Assembly: GCA_964586145.1 (NCBI GenBank)
Contig: CAZPHH010000100.1
Coordinates: forward strand, 1 to 17,147
Source: JAFGJQ01 sp964586145
Lineage (GTDB): Bacteria; Planctomycetota; Phycisphaerae; UBA1845
Direction: 5' to 3'
DNA: 17,147 nucleotides
Shown here piece by piece: positions 6,451 through 14,288 of this stretch. The first letter of the stretch is position 1, and every line of letters begins with the position of its first letter. Position numbers and translations under genes: made by a program. The notes below the pieces were generated by a model. It saw only the letters and a program-made list of their open reading frames with translations. It made no database searches and was not told where the DNA came from.

Positions 6451-8856
6451 ATGATGCGGGATCGCATTCGGGTTCTGGCATGCGTGGCCGCGGTCGGGCT
6501 TCTCGGGGGGGTGGGCCGGGCCCTGCCGCCCACGACCGCGGGTGCCCCGGCGTCGCGGCCCACGACGCTCCCCACCACGGCCCCGGCTGCTTCGCAGAGC
6601 GGTCCGCTGGCCGGCTCCGCGAGCTGCCGCGACTGCCATGAGCGATTCTACGACCTGTGGGCGACGTCGTACCACGGGCTGGCCATGCAGCCGTATACGC
6701 CTTCATTCGCCGCGACGAACCTGAAGCCGCAGAAGGGCGCGATTGCGATTGGCCGGCATCGCTACCGGGCCCAGATCGAGCCGGATCGCGGGTGGGTGCT
6801 GGAGGAGGGTCCGGACGGCGAGCGGAAGCTGCCCATCGCCCACGCACTGGGCGGCAAGAACGTGTATTACTTTCTGACGCCGTGGGAGCGGGGCCGTCTG
6901 CAGACGCTTCCCGTCGCGTACGACGTTCGGCGGCAGCAGTGGTACGACACGGCCCGCAGCGGGGTCCGCCATTTTCCCGGGCAGCCGCAGGACGAACCCC
7001 TGCACTGGACCGACCGCGAGTACACCTTCAACACCTCGTGTTACCGTTGCCACGTCAGCCAGCTTTCCACGAACTACGATCCGGCGTCGGACACGTACCG
7101 CACCGTCTGGGCCGAACCGGGCATCAACTGCGAGACGTGTCACGGCCCGAGCGCCGAGCACGTCCGCGTCTGCCTGGAGGCCGGGGACGGCGAAGAGCCC
7201 GAGGATTTGAAGATCATCAGCACCACGCGGCTCAGCGGCGAGCAGATCGACGCAATGTGCGCGCCGTGCCACGCGCGAATGGCGCCGCTGACCACCTCCT
7301 TCCTGCCCGGCGAAAGATACTTCGACCATTACGACCTGACCACGCTGGAGCACGCGGACTTCTATCCGGACGGGCGGGACCTTGGCGAGAACTTCACGTA
7401 CACGCTGTGGCGTCTGAGCCCGTGTGTGAAGGCCGGCCAACTCCACTGCATGCACTGCCACACGTCGAGCGGCCGGTTCCGGTTCACGGACGACCCGAAC
7501 CGATCCTGCGTTCCCTGTCACCAGGCCCGGGTGGACGACGCGACGGCCCACACGCACCATCCCCCGGACAGCCCGGGCAATCGCTGCATCGCCTGCCATA
7601 TGCCGCAAACGTGGTTCGCCCGGATGCTGCGCAGCGACCACTCGCTGCTGCCGCCCACGCCCGCGGCGACGATCGAGTTCCAGTCGCCCAACGCCTGCAA
7701 TCTGTGCCACACCGAGCAAGACGCGGCCTGGGCGGACCGCCACGTGCGGCAGTGGCGTTCCCGCGACTACCAGGCGCCGGTTCTGGCGCGGGCCCGGCTG
7801 ATCGACGCCGCACGCCGGGGGAACTGGACGGCCCTGCCGGAGATGCTGGCATACGTGCAGAGGCCGGACCGCGACGAGGTGTATGCCACGTCGCTCGTCC
7901 GCCTGCTCCGGGCGTGCGACGATGCACGGAAGGGGCCGGTCCTGATCCGGGCGCTGCGGGATCCCTCGCCCCTAGTGCGGGCCGCGGCCGCCGAAGCGCT
8001 CGGCGACCCCGTCACACCGGATTCGCTGCCGGCGCTGCTGAACGCGACGCGGGACGAGTATCGCCTGGTACGGGTGCGGGCGGCCGCCGCGCTGGCCGTC
8101 GCCTGGCGACTGGACCTCGCGGAGGACGACCGGCGCTCGCTGCAAGCGGCCACAGCAGAGTTTCTGGCGGCGATGCGATGCCGGCCGGACGACCCCGTGT
8201 CGCACGACAACCTGGGTTCCTTCCACGCCGAGCGCGGCGAGCACGGCCAGGCGCTGGCCTGCTATGCCCAGGCGCACCGCCTGGACCCGCGGAACATCGC
8301 CCCGCTGGTGAATGCGTCACTGGTGTACAACACGCTCGGCCGGAACGACCAGGCGGAGCAGAACCTGCGACGTGCGTTGCAGATCGAACCGACGAGCTAC
8401 CCCGCGCACCTGAACCTGGCAATGCTGCTTGGTGAGCTGGGCCGGACGCAGGAAGCGGAAGAGGCCTTCCGGACGGCCCTGCGGCTCGAACCGCAATCTG
8501 CGGTGGCGGCATACAACCTGGGCGTGCTCGTGGCCGGCCGGGACGTGAGCGAGGGAATCGTTCTGCTGCGGCATGCGAGTCGGCTGCGACCGGAAGAGCC
8601 GCGATACGCTTACGCGGTCGCCTACCACCTGCGCCGCGCCGGCGCCGGCGAGGAGGCCGTGCAGGAGCTGCAGCGGATGCTGGCCGCGCACCCCTCGTAC
8701 GCGGACGGGTACGCCTTGCTGGGCGACATCCTGGTGGAGCAGGGTCGGGTGAGCGAGGCGGCGGACCTGTATCGGCGGGCATCCGAGAACGAGCGTTTGC
8801 CGCCGGCTGCCCGAGTGATGTGTGCGGAGAAGGCGACGCTCCTGTCAGCGCCGTAA
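6451..8856 (+). CDS. Secreted octahaem c-type cytochrome with HEAT and TPR repeats
   Basis: The 801-residue protein starts with a signal peptide: basic MMRDRIR, a hydrophobic core and likely cleavage after about residue 24. A Pro/Thr/Ala-rich linker (25-50) follows. Eight CXXCH haem-binding motifs come next: CRDCH 59, CYRCH 197, CETCH 227, CAPCH 270, CMHCH 333, CVPCH 353, CIACH 379 and CNLCH 416. Residues about 440-555 form HEAT-like helical repeats (PLVRAAAAEALGD is typical). Residues about 560-795 form roughly six TPR units, with LGRTQEAEEAFRTALRLEP as a clear example. The haem domain resembles cytochrome c554-like multihaem proteins; the repeats probably dock a partner. It should act in the periplasm in electron transfer, with an unknown redox partner. 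A GAGAGG sequence precedes the first ATG; starting at the second Met would change little. It follows the RidA-like gene by 10 bp. Confidence 0.9.
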   Translation: MMRDRIRVLACVAAVGLLGGVGRALPPTTAGAPASRPTTLPTTAPAASQSGPLAGSASCRDCHERFYDLWATSYHGLAMQPYTPSFAATNLKPQKGAIAIGRHRYRAQIEPDRGWVLEEGPDGERKLPIAHALGGKNVYYFLTPWERGRLQTLPVAYDVRRQQWYDTARSGVRHFPGQPQDEPLHWTDREYTFNTSCYRCHVSQLSTNYDPASDTYRTVWAEPGINCETCHGPSAEHVRVCLEAGDGEEPEDLKIISTTRLSGEQIDAMCAPCHARMAPLTTSFLPGERYFDHYDLTTLEHADFYPDGRDLGENFTYTLWRLSPCVKAGQLHCMHCHTSSGRFRFTDDPNRSCVPCHQARVDDATAHTHHPPDSPGNRCIACHMPQTWFARMLRSDHSLLPPTPAATIEFQSPNACNLCHTEQDAAWADRHVRQWRSRDYQAPVLARARLIDAARRGNWTALPEMLAYVQRPDRDEVYATSLVRLLRACDDARKGPVLIRALRDPSPLVRAAAAEALGDPVTPDSLPALLNATRDEYRLVRVRAAAALAVAWRLDLAEDDRRSLQAATAEFLAAMRCRPDDPVSHDNLGSFHAERGEHGQALACYAQAHRLDPRNIAPLVNASLVYNTLGRNDQAEQNLRRALQIEPTSYPAHLNLAMLLGELGRTQEAEEAFRTALRLEPQSAVAAYNLGVLVAGRDVSEGIVLLRHASRLRPEEPRYAYAVAYHLRRAGAGEEAVQELQRMLAAHPSYADGYALLGDILVEQGRVSEAADLYRRASENERLPPAARVMCAEKATLLSAP

Positions 8857-8914
8857 GCGCCTCATCCGCGCGCCAGGACGCACCGGCGACGGAGCGTCAC
8901 ACAACGCCGAAGGG

Positions 8915-11839
8915 CTACCGCGCCTGCATCGCATCCACGATGTTGTTCCGTGCCGCGTGACGGGCCGGGCCGATGCCCGCCAGAACGCACACGACCACCG
9001 TCAGCGCCGTGCCCATCCACACGTTCGACCACGGAATCACGCACGGGAACGAGATTCCCACGATCCGCTCCGTGATTTCCGCGGCGCTCCACGACGTCTG
9101 GATTCCCAGCGCCACGCCCACCACGCAGCCCAGCAGCCCCAGCGAAATCGCCTCGGCGAACACCAGCCGCACAATCTGCGACTTCGTCGCCCCGACGGCC
9201 CGCAACACCGCAATCTGCCGCGTCCGCGCCGTCACGCTGACCATCATCAGGTTCGCCACCCCGAACGCCGCTACCGCCAGGGCCACCGCCGGCATGGCCG
9301 TCATCAACAGCGTCACCTCGCGGATGTCCCGGTCGATCTGTTGCTTGAGCAGCCGAACGGAGCCGACCATGGCGTCCGGCCGGCCCAGTTGCCCCGCAAC
9401 CTGCAGCACCCGGTGCAGCACGAGCCGCTCGCGGAACACCACCCAGCGGTCGACCGGCTGCAGGGCGCTCCAATCCTCCGCGACGGACTGCAGCACAATC
9501 CGATACCGCTGCACCGTCTGCACCGCCAAACCGTCAAACGGCGCGAACGGATCCGCCAGCCGGGCCTGCACCTGCGGCACCACCGCCTCCAGCACGTCCT
9601 TCTCATTCGGCAGTGAGGACTGCCAGTCGATCATCGCCTGGAACACCGATCGCGCGTCCACGCCCGGCGGCTCGTCCGCGTCAAAGGCCGCCGGCCGTCG
9701 GGCCGAGGGCAGTTCCACGTTCAGCAGAAACATCCCCAACTCGCGCAGCCCGAAGCGTTCTTCGGCGTCCGCGATCGTACCCAGCACGGACACCGACGCC
9801 GCCTGCATCATGTAGCTGTCCGCCTGGAAATACGTCACGGCAATGTCCAGCGCCGGCGACTGCACGATGCCCGCCACCTCAAACGACGCGACCCGGCCGC
9901 CCAGCCGGATGTCGATCCGGTCCCCCCGCGACACGTTCAGCGTGTGGGCCGCTTCCGGCGGCAGCAGCACGTACCCGCCCCGTTCCAGTTTGGCCACCGC
10001 GTCTTCCAGGTTGCCTTCCAGAAAGCTCAGCCGGGTCATGGCCAGAAAGCGGTTCAGCTCGCCCGCCACAAAGGCCCCCCGCAGCCAGCCGCCCCGCGCA
10101 ATCTCCGCCCTCGCCCACGGCGCCCGGGGGTTCGGCGTCCGAAGCTCGCAGAAGAAGTCGCCCACGACCGTCAGCTCCGCCACGCCGGGCAGCGCTTCGA
10201 CTTCTGCCCGGGACTCGGCCGGGAACCGGCTGTTGCTCCACACGAACGCTTCCGGCATGGCCTTGGGAAAATCCCACGCCGCGATGATCCCTTCGGCCCG
10301 GGCCGCGATGTACACGATGAGCGACAGCCCCACCATCAGCATCCAGCACACGCCCGCGCTGCGCCACGGCGCGCGCCGCACCTGGTCCCGGGCCAGCCGT
10401 CGCTTCAACCGCAGCAGCGGCGCCACCAGCGCCACCACCGGCCCGCCGATCAGCCACACCAGGGCCGGCGTGAGCAGCACGAAGCCTCCATACACCGAGG
10501 CGACGCTCGCGAACGCCACGCCCGGCTCAAACCACGCCTCCGACGGCGTATGCTTCACCATTCCGTTGTGCGCCAGAATCAGCGCCACGCCCGCCAGCGC
10601 CGCCACCACCGTCCACCCCGCACGGCTCGGCTGCGACTCCGGGTTCGCCGCCGCCAGCGGCGACACCCGCGACACCTGCACCAGCAGCAGAACGGCACTG
10701 AACAACGTGGTGATCGCCCCTCCCGCGATCGCCAGACCCACGCCCCACCGGCTGATCGCCACGCCCTGCACGTACTCCGGCACCAACGACGCGCCAACCT
10801 GCGTCAGCCCCACGCCGATCGGCAGCCCCAGCGCAATCCCCGCCACGCCCAGCGGCGTCACCTCCACCAGCACCAGCACGCACAACTGCCACCGCGTCAT
10901 CCCCACGCACCGCAGCAACCCGAGCTGACCGATACGCTCGATCAGCCCCATGCTCATCGTGGTCACGATGATAAAGAACGCCGTCAGCATCGCCACGAAC
11001 GCCACCAGCACCAGCACCATGTGCGTGATCCGCTCCGCCTCCTCAAGCTGCTGGATGCGGGCCTCCGCCGTCGTCACCTCCGCCGAAATCCCCAACGCCG
11101 CCAGCCGGTCGCTCACGTGCTCCGCCGTACGACGCACCGACCCCACGGAGTAGTCCTTCAGCATCAGGTCAACCACGGTCACCACGCCGGCCTCTTTCTT
11201 GAGGCCTTGCAGGTCCGGCAGCGGGACGACCACCGTCGGGAACTGGAACTTCGCCACGCGATGCAGGTGCATCAGGCCGATCACCGTGAACGATTCGTCC
11301 GGCTTGCCCCAGCCGGCCCGCAGATGCACCGTGTCCCCCATCCGCACGCCCAGCTTCTCGGCCGTCTGCGCCTCCAGAAGGATGACCCCGCTCTCGCCCG
11401 CCTCGATACGCCGGCCCTGCAGCCCCTGCACCTCGCGGAATTCATATTCCACCCGCGGATCGATGCCGATCGCATCGACGTTCTCCTCCACACCGGCCCG
11501 GCTCGACACGCCCTCGCCGACCGGCCGCGGCGGCACGACCAGTTCCATCCGGCGCTTCAGCCGCGCGCTGACCCGGGCCACGTTCTCCATGCCCGCCAGC
11601 TCGCCCGCCAGGGATTCCGGCAACCGACCCCAGTGCCCCAGGGCCGGCTCGATGTTCAGATGGCTCTTGCCCAACCAGCGCGTGATGAGTTGGTCGCCGA
11701 TGCTGCGCCGCACCGATTCGTAAAAGCACGTGACGGAAACGACCGTCCCCACGCCCAGGGCGATCGCCAGCGTCGCCGCGGCCGTCCGACCGGGCTTAAC
11801 CCGCCAGTTCCGTGTAGCGAGTCGCCACCAGTGCCGCAT
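8915..11839 (-). CDS. ABC transporter permease with two FtsX domains (MacB/LolC-E type)
   Basis: This 974-residue membrane protein is the permease half of an exporter or lipoprotein-release system driven by the ATPase encoded just upstream. A first membrane helix (about 19-40) follows a basic N-terminus. A large extracytoplasmic domain comes next, then a helix group (about 272-297, 318-345, 366-388) with the FtsX-type cytoplasmic signature IGQLGLLRCVGMTRWQL. Middle helices follow (about 408-513), then a second extracytoplasmic domain. The C-terminal three-helix group (about 834-955) carries the second signature RQIAVLRAVGATKSQI. This duplicated layout, near ten helices, fits ABC3 permeases. 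The chosen ATG gives a natural basic-plus-hydrophobic start and overlaps the ATPase gene by 44 bp, suggesting translational coupling. The longer in-frame version would add 23 unlikely residues. The substrate cannot be told from sequence. Confidence 0.92.
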   Translation of the reverse strand: MRHWWRLATRNWRVKPGRTAAATLAIALGVGTVVSVTCFYESVRRSIGDQLITRWLGKSHLNIEPALGHWGRLPESLAGELAGMENVARVSARLKRRMELVVPPRPVGEGVSSRAGVEENVDAIGIDPRVEYEFREVQGLQGRRIEAGESGVILLEAQTAEKLGVRMGDTVHLRAGWGKPDESFTVIGLMHLHRVAKFQFPTVVVPLPDLQGLKKEAGVVTVVDLMLKDYSVGSVRRTAEHVSDRLAALGISAEVTTAEARIQQLEEAERITHMVLVLVAFVAMLTAFFIIVTTMSMGLIERIGQLGLLRCVGMTRWQLCVLVLVEVTPLGVAGIALGLPIGVGLTQVGASLVPEYVQGVAISRWGVGLAIAGGAITTLFSAVLLLVQVSRVSPLAAANPESQPSRAGWTVVAALAGVALILAHNGMVKHTPSEAWFEPGVAFASVASVYGGFVLLTPALVWLIGGPVVALVAPLLRLKRRLARDQVRRAPWRSAGVCWMLMVGLSLIVYIAARAEGIIAAWDFPKAMPEAFVWSNSRFPAESRAEVEALPGVAELTVVGDFFCELRTPNPRAPWARAEIARGGWLRGAFVAGELNRFLAMTRLSFLEGNLEDAVAKLERGGYVLLPPEAAHTLNVSRGDRIDIRLGGRVASFEVAGIVQSPALDIAVTYFQADSYMMQAASVSVLGTIADAEERFGLRELGMFLLNVELPSARRPAAFDADEPPGVDARSVFQAMIDWQSSLPNEKDVLEAVVPQVQARLADPFAPFDGLAVQTVQRYRIVLQSVAEDWSALQPVDRWVVFRERLVLHRVLQVAGQLGRPDAMVGSVRLLKQQIDRDIREVTLLMTAMPAVALAVAAFGVANLMMVSVTARTRQIAVLRAVGATKSQIVRLVFAEAISLGLLGCVVGVALGIQTSWSAAEITERIVGISFPCVIPWSNVWMGTALTVVVCVLAGIGPARHAARNNIVDAMQAR

Positions 11840-12536
11840 CGCCCGACCCCCCGGGTTGAATTTCACCCACGATCCGCCCGTCCTTGAGCACGATGATCCG
11901 GTCGGCAAACGCCGCGCCCGCCGCCTCGTGCGTTACGGCCACAATCGTCCGCTGCTGCTGCGACGCCAGCCGCCGCAGCAACTGCCAGACGTCCTGGGCG
12001 TGGCGCGAGTCGAGATTGCCCGTCGGCTCGTCCGCCAGCAGAACGGCCGGATCGTTCACCAGCGCCCGCGCCACCGCCACCCGCTGCTGCTCCCCGCCCG
12101 ACAGCGCCGCCGGCCGGTGCGTCGCACGGTGCGCCAGGTCCACCGTCTCCAGCAGAGACCGCACCTTCGGCAGAACGGCCTCTCCATTCTCCCCGTCCAC
12201 GATCAGCGGCAGGGCGATGTTCTCTTCCGCGGAGAGGCTCGGCAGCAGGTTGAACGCCTGAAACACCACCCCCAGCCGGCGTCGGCGGAACAGCGTCCGC
12301 GCCCGGTCGTTCATGGCCGTCAGGTTCCGCCCTTCAATGATGATCTGCCCGGCCGTCGGCAGGTCCAGCCCCCCCAGCAGGTGCAGCAGCGTGCTCTTGC
12401 CCGACCCGCTCGCCCCCATGATGGCCACAAACTGCCCGCGCGCCGCCGTCAGGTCCACGCCGGCCAGGGCATGCACGACGCCGCCTGCCCCGGAAAAATC
12501 CTTCCGCAGGCCGCGCACTTCCAGAATCGTGTCCAT
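11796..12536 (-). CDS. ABC transporter ATPase, MacB/LolD family
   Basis: The 246-residue ATP-binding protein powers the two-FtsX permease encoded next. All ABC motifs are intact: Walker A GASGSGKST (41-49), Q-loop Q93 in VVFQAFNL, signature LSGGEQQR (145-152), Walker B VLLADE with catalytic E170, D-loop NLDS (174-177) and switch H203. The FQAFNLLPSLSAEEN stretch is typical of the LolD/MacB group. The start at 12536 gives MDTILEVRGL, the normal family beginning. An ATG at 12545 (adding MPG) has an AGAGG upstream at good spacing and is an equally possible start. The frame is open further upstream, but that part translates intergenic repeats, not protein. The gene overlaps the permease start by 44 bp. 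No clear promoter was found in the repeat-rich upstream region. Confidence 0.95.
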   Translation of the reverse strand: MDTILEVRGLRKDFSGAGGVVHALAGVDLTAARGQFVAIMGASGSGKSTLLHLLGGLDLPTAGQIIIEGRNLTAMNDRARTLFRRRRLGVVFQAFNLLPSLSAEENIALPLIVDGENGEAVLPKVRSLLETVDLAHRATHRPAALSGGEQQRVAVARALVNDPAVLLADEPTGNLDSRHAQDVWQLLRRLASQQQRTIVAVTHEAAGAAFADRIIVLKDGRIVGEIQPGGSGDAALVATRYTELAG

Positions 12537-12600
12537 TCCCGGCATTCTACGGCCTCTGCGCATTCCACGCCACGCCACCCCGCTGGGTGGGCCGATCTGT

Positions 12601-12624
12601 GTGGGACAGGCTTTCCAGCCGGTC
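12601..12624. repeat. REP-like imperfect palindrome
   Basis: The core GACAGGCT TTCC AGCCGGTC forms an 8-bp stem with one mismatch around a 4-base loop, preceded by GTGG. Its size and intergenic position fit REP/small palindromic elements. From memory, similar GGGACAGGCT/AGCCTGTC palindromes are frequent between genes of planctomycete genomes. Copy number cannot be seen from one window. Confidence 0.45.
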
Positions 12625-12707
12625 TCTGGAGTCTCAATCCACGCCCCTGCGGAGAGGCCGGCCCCCCCCGCGATCCCCCTCTCATCGCCCCGCCCGAACG
12701 CCCTTTG

Positions 12708-12777
12708 ATATTCGCCATTGGACATTGGACATTTGACATTCTCTCGCAGTTCGCAATTCGTCATTCGCAATTCGTCG
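12708..12777. repeat. Tandem degenerate heptamer repeat (10 units)
   Basis: Seventy bases divide into ten 7-bp units without gaps. The left half follows an ACATTGG-type unit (CCATTGG, ACATTGG, ACATTTG, ACATTCT). The right half follows a TTCGCAA/TTCGTCA-type unit, with TTCGCAA occurring twice. It is AT-richer than its surroundings. It resembles the short tandemly repeated heptamers described in cyanobacteria and other genomes; its function is unknown. Confidence 0.75.
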
Positions 12778-12844
12778 CTGAGACGCACTCATAAGCCCCC
12801 CCCGATATGGCGGCCGGACGGCCGGGGGCGGCCGTCGGCGGCGC

Positions 12845-12872
12845 TTGCGGGGGGCGGCTGGACTGCTATACT
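12845..12872 (+). promoter_or_regulatory. Sigma70-type promoter of the aminotransferase-fusion operon
   Basis: A -35 of TTGCGG (12845-12850) and a -10 of TATACT (12867-12872; 5 of 6) are separated by 16 bp. Transcription would start near 12879, giving a leader of about 74 nt. A second -10-like TACAAT at 12898-12903 lacks a spaced -35 and is weaker. Confidence 0.55.
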
Positions 12873-12952
12873 GCCGGGGTTTGGGCAGACCGCTGGGTAC
12901 AATCGGTCCGGCTGGTCATTGTTTCCCCGGTACTTACAAAGGAAGCCGCAGC

Positions 12953-14257
12953 ATGTCAGCCACCGAGCAAGGGCCGCAGTATGTCGTGCCGCAGCCGAAC
13001 CTGGTCCCCGTCCACGACTATCCGGGCCGGATGGCGGCGATTCCGCCCTCGCGGATGTTCCTCATCAACAAGTCGCTGAAGACATACCTGGAGCACAATC
13101 CGGGCGGGCAGGTCTTCGACGCGTCGCAGGGCGACGGCGGAGCGAGCCTCCCCGGCGTGCCGCGGGCGATTCTGGACGCGGCCCACGAGCTGCAGTGCCG
13201 CAAGGGCACGGCGTACGACATGCCGTACGGCTGCGACGAGTTCCGCACGTCGGTGATCGAGGACTACTGGAAGCCGAACAGCGGGCTGGGCCTGGGCCCG
13301 GCCAACGTGCTGGCCGGCGTGGGCGGGCGCGACATCCTCATCAAGGCCTACACGGCCATGCTGACGCTGGGCGCGGGACGGATCGGCGACGTCATCCTGA
13401 CGACGCGCGTACCGTGGATCAGCTACAACTGGGGCCCGTACGGCATCGGCGGCAACGTGCTCCTGGCGCCGGGCGACGATCGCGACGGGTGGGCCTACAC
13501 GCCGGAGTCGATCGCCGAGTGCGTGCGGTTCGCGGCGGCGACGGGGCGGCGGATCGCGGGCATCGTCATCACCTGCCCGGACAATCCCACGGGCAAGACC
13601 CTCACGACCGAGCGGCAGGTGTCGCTGGGCAAGGCCGCCCTGGCGGCGGGCGTCGGCTACGTGCTGTACGACTGGATGTACCACTGGGTGACCGACGAGG
13701 CCCCGATGGACGTGAACACGTTCCTGCCGCAGTTCGACGCGCAGGAGCGGCCGCGGGTGATGATCCTCGACGGCATCACGAAGTCGCTGGGGGCGTCGAA
13801 CGTGCGCAACTCGCACTTGCTGGCCAGCGAGGAGATCATCAAGTTCATCTCGGGGCGGGCGTCGCACGCGGTGATCCCGAGCTACCACAGCCAGGCGGTG
13901 GCGATCGCGGCGTACCGGGAGGGCTTCGGGCGGGCGGCGGCGCCGATCATCGGGCCGACCAACGCGAGCCGCACGCTGCTGAACGAGTTCGTGGCGCAGC
14001 GCGGGCTGACGGCGATCACGGGCAAGGGCTACTACGCGTTCATCAACGTGGCGCCGTGGCTGCGGGCGGCGGGGCTGCCGAGTTCCGAGGCCCTGGGGCA
14101 GCGGCTGGCGGAGCAGCACGGCGTGGCGGTGGTGCCCGGCTCGTTCTTCTCGTCGTTCGGCGATGACTGGATCCGCTTCTCGTACGCCACGCCGCCCGAG
14201 CGGACGGCGGGCGCGCTGGAGCGGCTGATGCACGGACTGGCCGCGCTGGAGTCGTGA
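12953..14257 (+). CDS. Class I/II PLP-dependent aminotransferase
   Basis: This 434-residue enzyme has the fold-type I aminotransferase plan. It should move an amino group between an amino acid and a 2-oxo acid in the cytoplasm. Visible active-site elements are the NPTG loop (211-214), D240 and Y243 in YDWMYH, which contact the cofactor ring and phenolic oxygen, the Schiff-base lysine K277 in DGITKSLG, and R408 in DDWIRFSY, which binds the substrate carboxylate. All key residues are intact. The ATG at 12953 is chosen because AAAGGAAG lies at proper spacing; the open frame begins earlier, but those residues fall in the promoter region. The gene is 31 bp upstream of the ligase-peptidase fusion, so the two probably form an operon. 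Substrate is not determinable; it is not a clear match to AspC, HisC or DapL from motifs alone. Confidence 0.9.
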   Translation: MSATEQGPQYVVPQPNLVPVHDYPGRMAAIPPSRMFLINKSLKTYLEHNPGGQVFDASQGDGGASLPGVPRAILDAAHELQCRKGTAYDMPYGCDEFRTSVIEDYWKPNSGLGLGPANVLAGVGGRDILIKAYTAMLTLGAGRIGDVILTTRVPWISYNWGPYGIGGNVLLAPGDDRDGWAYTPESIAECVRFAAATGRRIAGIVITCPDNPTGKTLTTERQVSLGKAALAAGVGYVLYDWMYHWVTDEAPMDVNTFLPQFDAQERPRVMILDGITKSLGASNVRNSHLLASEEIIKFISGRASHAVIPSYHSQAVAIAAYREGFGRAAAPIIGPTNASRTLLNEFVAQRGLTAITGKGYYAFINVAPWLRAAGLPSSEALGQRLAEQHGVAVVPGSFFSSFGDDWIRFSYATPPERTAGALERLMHGLAALES

Positions 14258-14288
14258 CGGGCCCGAGCCCGCAAAGGACCGGAGCGAG

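Larger units (their letters stand above)
12537..12952. other. Divergent intergenic region rich in repeats
   Basis: About 415 bp lie between the divergent ABC ATPase and aminotransferase genes. They contain a REP-like palindrome (12601-12624), ten degenerate heptamers (12708-12777), a GC-rich stretch with inverted GGCCG blocks (about 12808-12835) and a plus-strand promoter (12845-12872). No gene is supported; open frames on both strands only translate the repeats. Confidence 0.65.

Noticed and set aside
8857..8914. Terminator between the convergent cytochrome and permease genes
   Set aside because: Only a GCGC/GCGC mini-stem is present and neither strand has a T-run, so no intrinsic terminator is supported.
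12537..12788. 84-residue N-terminal extension of the ABC ATPase
   Set aside because: It translates the heptamer repeat and REP-like palindrome; LolD-type ATPases begin at MDTILEVRGL or a few residues earlier.
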